The notes below the pieces were generated by a model. It saw only the letters and a list, made by a program, of their open reading frames with translations. It did not search any database and was not told the DNA's origin. A stretch of 64,000 bases of DNA from Haliclystus octoradiatus. Taxonomy: Eukaryota; Cnidaria; Staurozoa; Stauromedusae; Haliclystidae. This document shows, piece after piece, positions 62,701 to 64,000 of this stretch. The stretch's first letter is position 1. Each line of letters begins with the position of its first letter. The translations under genes and the position numbers were made by a program. Location: contig OU744452.1 of the NCBI GenBank assembly GCA_916610825.1, forward strand, positions 1,027,543 through 1,091,542, read 5' to 3'.

Positions 62701-63296
62701 TCTCAATATCTGGGATCTACACTCTAAACTGTTCATGCTCAGTCCACGAATTTGAAGTTGCCTTAATTACATGAACTGCTGTCTACTTCAGAGAGGATAT
62801 CTTGAATTTGAAGTTGCCTTAATTAGATGAACTGCTGTCAACTTCAGAGGGGATATCTTGAATTTGAAGTTGCCTTAATTACATGAACTGCTGTCAACTT
62901 CAGAGGGGATATCTTGAATTTTTTTTTCCTGAAAAATTTGATCATGTTTTTTGTAGAGAGTTTGACATTGGCAATCATTTTTGTGAGTTTATGTATCGTT
63001 ACAATACACCAACTACGACTGGGTTTGAATTGACAACCGGTGGATACCCTACGCACGAGCAGCAGGTGATATTTTATAATTTGTTTTTCATAATTTATCA
63101 TCACTTATTCAGAGGCTTATTTTTCATAATTTATTCAGAGCTTTATCATCAATTATTTTAGCAATGATATCAATTTTTTCATCAAGGTCCATTTTGTTCG
63201 AAGCTACTTGAAATCATGTGTTGCATTAAGCTATCTTGACGATGGTGATGGGTCTGATGATGACGCTGTCGAGCGTCTTGTTGAACAATCAAACAA
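53745..63296 (+). CDS. CHKA: Choline kinase, C-terminal exons beyond the window
   Basis: Cytosolic kinase making phosphocholine from choline and ATP, the first step of the CDP-choline pathway. Eight exons, 53745-53980, 55612-55831, 55914-56047, 57384-57491, 58400-58458, 61565-61643, 62957-63065 and 63187-63296, join in phase to 351 codons and continue past 64000. Motifs in order: CYLGGAWKTI and SGGLSNYLYSCKLP (N lobe, glycine-rich region), VLIRLYGQ, LYGIFPNGRIEQYIP, the Brenner motif VVFCHNDVQEGNVLLL across exons 5/6, and the choline kinase motif [20 protein letters not shown] across exons 6/7. HNDxQEGN favours choline over ethanolamine kinase. The usual RGFDIGNH reads REFDIGNH. The start MET NEG was chosen because upstream codons in frame lack an ATG. 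The missing part corresponds to about the last 70-80 residues of human CHKA. I cannot separate CHKA from CHKB type, since that duplication is vertebrate. Confidence 0.93.
55265..55364. repeat. Hairpin MITE, family H copy 3
   Basis: CCGTTACTTGGAGTTCCACG followed by CGTTTAATTGCAAT is matched by an inverted partner, ATTAAACGCGTGAAATTTTA then AGTAACGG. The motif GTTACTTGGAGTT relates it to the hairpins at 13.6 and 15.8 kb. It lies in choline kinase intron 1. Confidence 0.75.
56112..57083. mobile_element. Long foldback element, copy 1, in choline kinase intron 3
   Basis: Two arms of roughly 400 bp face each other. For example CTGAAGATTTAGAGCTATA on the left is inverted as TATAGCTCTAAATCTTCAG on the right, and ACACCTCTTTACGACTT near the centre is inverted as AAGTCGTAAAGAGGTGT. 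The right end is CCCAATATCTGGGATATACAC; the left arm is shorter and lacks this end. A second copy with the same end sequence is at 62126-62722. A 147-bp insertion sits in the left arm. Confidence 0.85.
56264..56410. mobile_element. Small insertion nested in the foldback element
   Basis: The insert is flanked by an exact 8-bp direct repeat ATGACAAT (56256-56263 and 56411-56418), and the opposite arm of the foldback shows the uninterrupted sequence. Its interior is built from TTTCTTCGCAACG / TTTCTTCGCAATG words and their inverted form CGTTGCAAAG. The 8-bp duplication suggests a hAT-type MITE. Confidence 0.78.
57549..57740. mobile_element. TA-flanked MITE in choline kinase intron 4
   Basis: CAGTAGAAAC at the left and GTTTCTACTG at the right are exact inverted repeats, each bordered by TA. 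The interior has GGGGTGTCGCTATTTAGGGG. CAGTAGAAACC-type ends with TA duplication are typical of pogo-like MITEs. Confidence 0.78.
57790..58175. repeat. Diverged TTCATGAA-type repeat array
   Basis: About 20 variants of CAGTTCATGAAC with interspersed words such as GAAATTGCTCAAAAGTTCATG, also present at the left edge of the 8.1-kb array (near 8125). It lacks the GGCAATGTCACACTGATGAG word, so it is a related but distinct subfamily. It lies in choline kinase intron 4. Confidence 0.8.
58562..59486. mobile_element. hAT-like non-autonomous transposon in choline kinase intron 5
   Basis: Ends TAGAGATGAGCCGAT and ATCGGCTCATCTCTA form a 15-bp perfect terminal inverted repeat. The flanks TTAACAGC (58554-58561) and TTAACAGT (59487-59494) match at 7 of 8 bases, consistent with an 8-bp hAT duplication with one mutation. 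Both ends are dense in ATAATCGGT words. No transposase frame in 925 bp. Confidence 0.92.
59487..61564. other. Remainder of choline kinase intron 5, with a GC-rich island
   Basis: 59532-59640 matches the interior of the TA MITE at 5951-6127. 60510-61110 is markedly richer in G+C and CpG than the surrounding DNA (for example CGACGTCGAGCGGAGCGAGG, CAACGCCGGCGAGCCGGTCA). Open frames exist there on both strands, but none shows a known domain or splice context. It may be an unclassified transposon or an internal promoter. Confidence 0.45.
61941..62040. repeat. TTATCAAACA microsatellite
   Basis: Ten consecutive 10-bp units of TTATCAAACA with a few single-base variants (TTACCAAACA, TGATCAAACA). It lies in choline kinase intron 6, 86 bp left of the second foldback element. 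Confidence 0.95.
62126..62722. mobile_element. Long foldback element, copy 2, in choline kinase intron 6
   Basis: Begins GTGTATATCCCAGATATTGG and ends, inverted, TCAATATCTGGGATCTACAC. Both arms contain TTGCTT(C/A)TTTGGATAGAGA-type words next to the ends, and near the centre ACACCTCTTTAC faces GTAAAGAGGT. Unlike copy 1 both ends are present, so this copy defines the family termini. The arms have diverged and no frame is open. Confidence 0.8.
62748..62915. repeat. Three 56-bp tandem repeats before choline kinase exon 7
   Basis: Three copies of a 56-bp unit starting GAATTTGAAGTTGCCTTAAT and ending GGATATCTT, differing at only a few bases. A fourth start, GAATTT, runs into a T tract. The array ends 41 bp before the exon 7 start at 62957. 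Confidence 0.93.
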
Positions 63297-64000
63297 GTAA
63301 GCCAATCAAATATTTTTTAATTTTTTAGTTTTCAAGTGTGTCGTTAATCTGTCCCTGCAGAGCTTAGGCCTACCTAATTATAAATTCACGCTCCACTCAT
63401 CCAAGTGCGACCTTGGCGTAGTGACTAGGGCGTTGGACCACGGCCCGCAGGGTCTCGGGTTCAATCCCTGTCCGGAGCACTATAGGTTGGCATCAGGAAG
63501 GGCATCCGGCTATTTAACGCACACAAGCTTCAAAATACTAACCAATTTAACCAACCACCCCGGTGAAAAAAGCTGAAAGCTTACCCGGTTTGTGGATAAA
63601 TGATAAATCCCAAAAAAATGTCTGATTTTTGACCTTATGCTTTATATATTATCAAATAAGTTATACTAAAATGAGCCAACGACTACACATCCATCATCAC
63701 CTCAAAGTTTAAAAAAATTCTATTAGATTAAATATTATAAATACGTATTATAGTCAGTGCACTTTGATAGATGTTACGTTTGTTGTCAACTTTAATTAAT
63801 TGTATTTTTGCTTCATTTTGTAATTATATTTTTTTATCTCATTATTTTTGAGGTTCACTAACTTTGTAATTATATAATCAATTTTTTTTATATATATCCC
63901 ATTCTAAACTATTACATTGTAGATCATTATATACTTTGTGACCTATTTGTGTCTCCCAACAAACAATCTGCTTGCTTATGGGATGAGATCAATCGGATTC
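63297..64000. other. Choline kinase intron 8 to the right edge
   Basis: AT-rich intron sequence carrying the SINE at 63400-63617. No further exon is recognised before the window ends; exon 8 stops in phase 2. Confidence 0.6.
63400..63617 (+). mobile_element. tRNA-derived SINE, family B
   Basis: The head has a box A-like TGGCGTAGTGACTAGGGCG and a box B GGGTTCAATCCC, tRNA-like in spacing, followed by GGCATCAGGAAGGGCATCCG, a core seen in SINEs of many animals (from memory). The tail reads GATAAATGATAAATCCCAAA. A head fragment is at 33952-34021 and a tail fragment near 10908-10945. Clear target duplications were not found. Confidence 0.82.

Noticed and set aside
63404..63480. tRNA gene on the plus strand
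   Set aside because: tRNA-like boxes continue directly into a SINE body, and partial copies occur at 33.9 and 10.9 kb.

Overview
This window is animal nuclear DNA. It is AT-rich, its genes have many short exons with GT-AG introns, and its intergenic and intronic DNA is packed with short non-autonomous transposons, tRNA-derived SINEs and minisatellites. The recognisable genes are conserved animal ones: TFIIH p62, a MADF-BESS protein, geminin, FNBP4, RPL27A, choline kinase, and a secreted protein with Frizzled and SUEL-lectin domains. SUEL lectins, MADF-BESS proteins and the small introns suggest an invertebrate, probably marine. I could not assign a phylum. Gene models were built by hand: exons were joined only where GT-AG sites and reading phase agree.

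Layout, left to right. 1-2793: no gene recognised; the remaining 3' exons of GTF2H1 must lie here unseen or, more likely, beyond the left edge. 2794-12073 (-): GTF2H1, eleven exons. 12266-13224 (-): a three-exon MADF-BESS gene ending only 192 bp upstream of the GTF2H1 start codon on the same strand. 13225-16897: intergenic, with two hairpin elements. 16898-23399 (+): a two-exon gene for a coiled-coil protein of about 1,946 residues, nearly all in one 5.3-kb exon. 23533-26400 (-): a four-exon gene for a secreted Frizzled-CRD plus three-SUEL-domain protein, convergent with the previous gene (133 bp between stop codons). 28121-28648 (-): geminin, apparently a single coding exon. 29833-45577 (-): FNBP4, seventeen exons. 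45578-49601: intergenic, repeat-rich. 49602-53125 (-): RPL27A, five exons, 148 residues. 53745-63296 (+): choline kinase, eight exons seen and the C-terminal part beyond the right edge. RPL27A and choline kinase are divergent, with 619 bp between start codons.

The genes are mostly unrelated housekeeping genes (transcription and repair, replication licensing, pre-mRNA/actin-related scaffolding, ribosome, phospholipid synthesis), so I see no single pathway. The best candidate for something undescribed is the gene at 23533-26400. Its N-terminal exon encodes a signal peptide and a complete ten-cysteine Frizzled domain, each of the three following exons encodes one SUEL lectin domain, and all three introns are phase 1, as expected from exon shuffling. 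The second theme is the mobile-element landscape: three hAT-like elements with clear 8-bp duplications, two SINE families, a foldback family in the choline kinase introns, a hairpin MITE family, and a repeat family built from the palindrome TTCATGAA that appears both as short inverted-repeat elements and as a 0.9-kb minisatellite.
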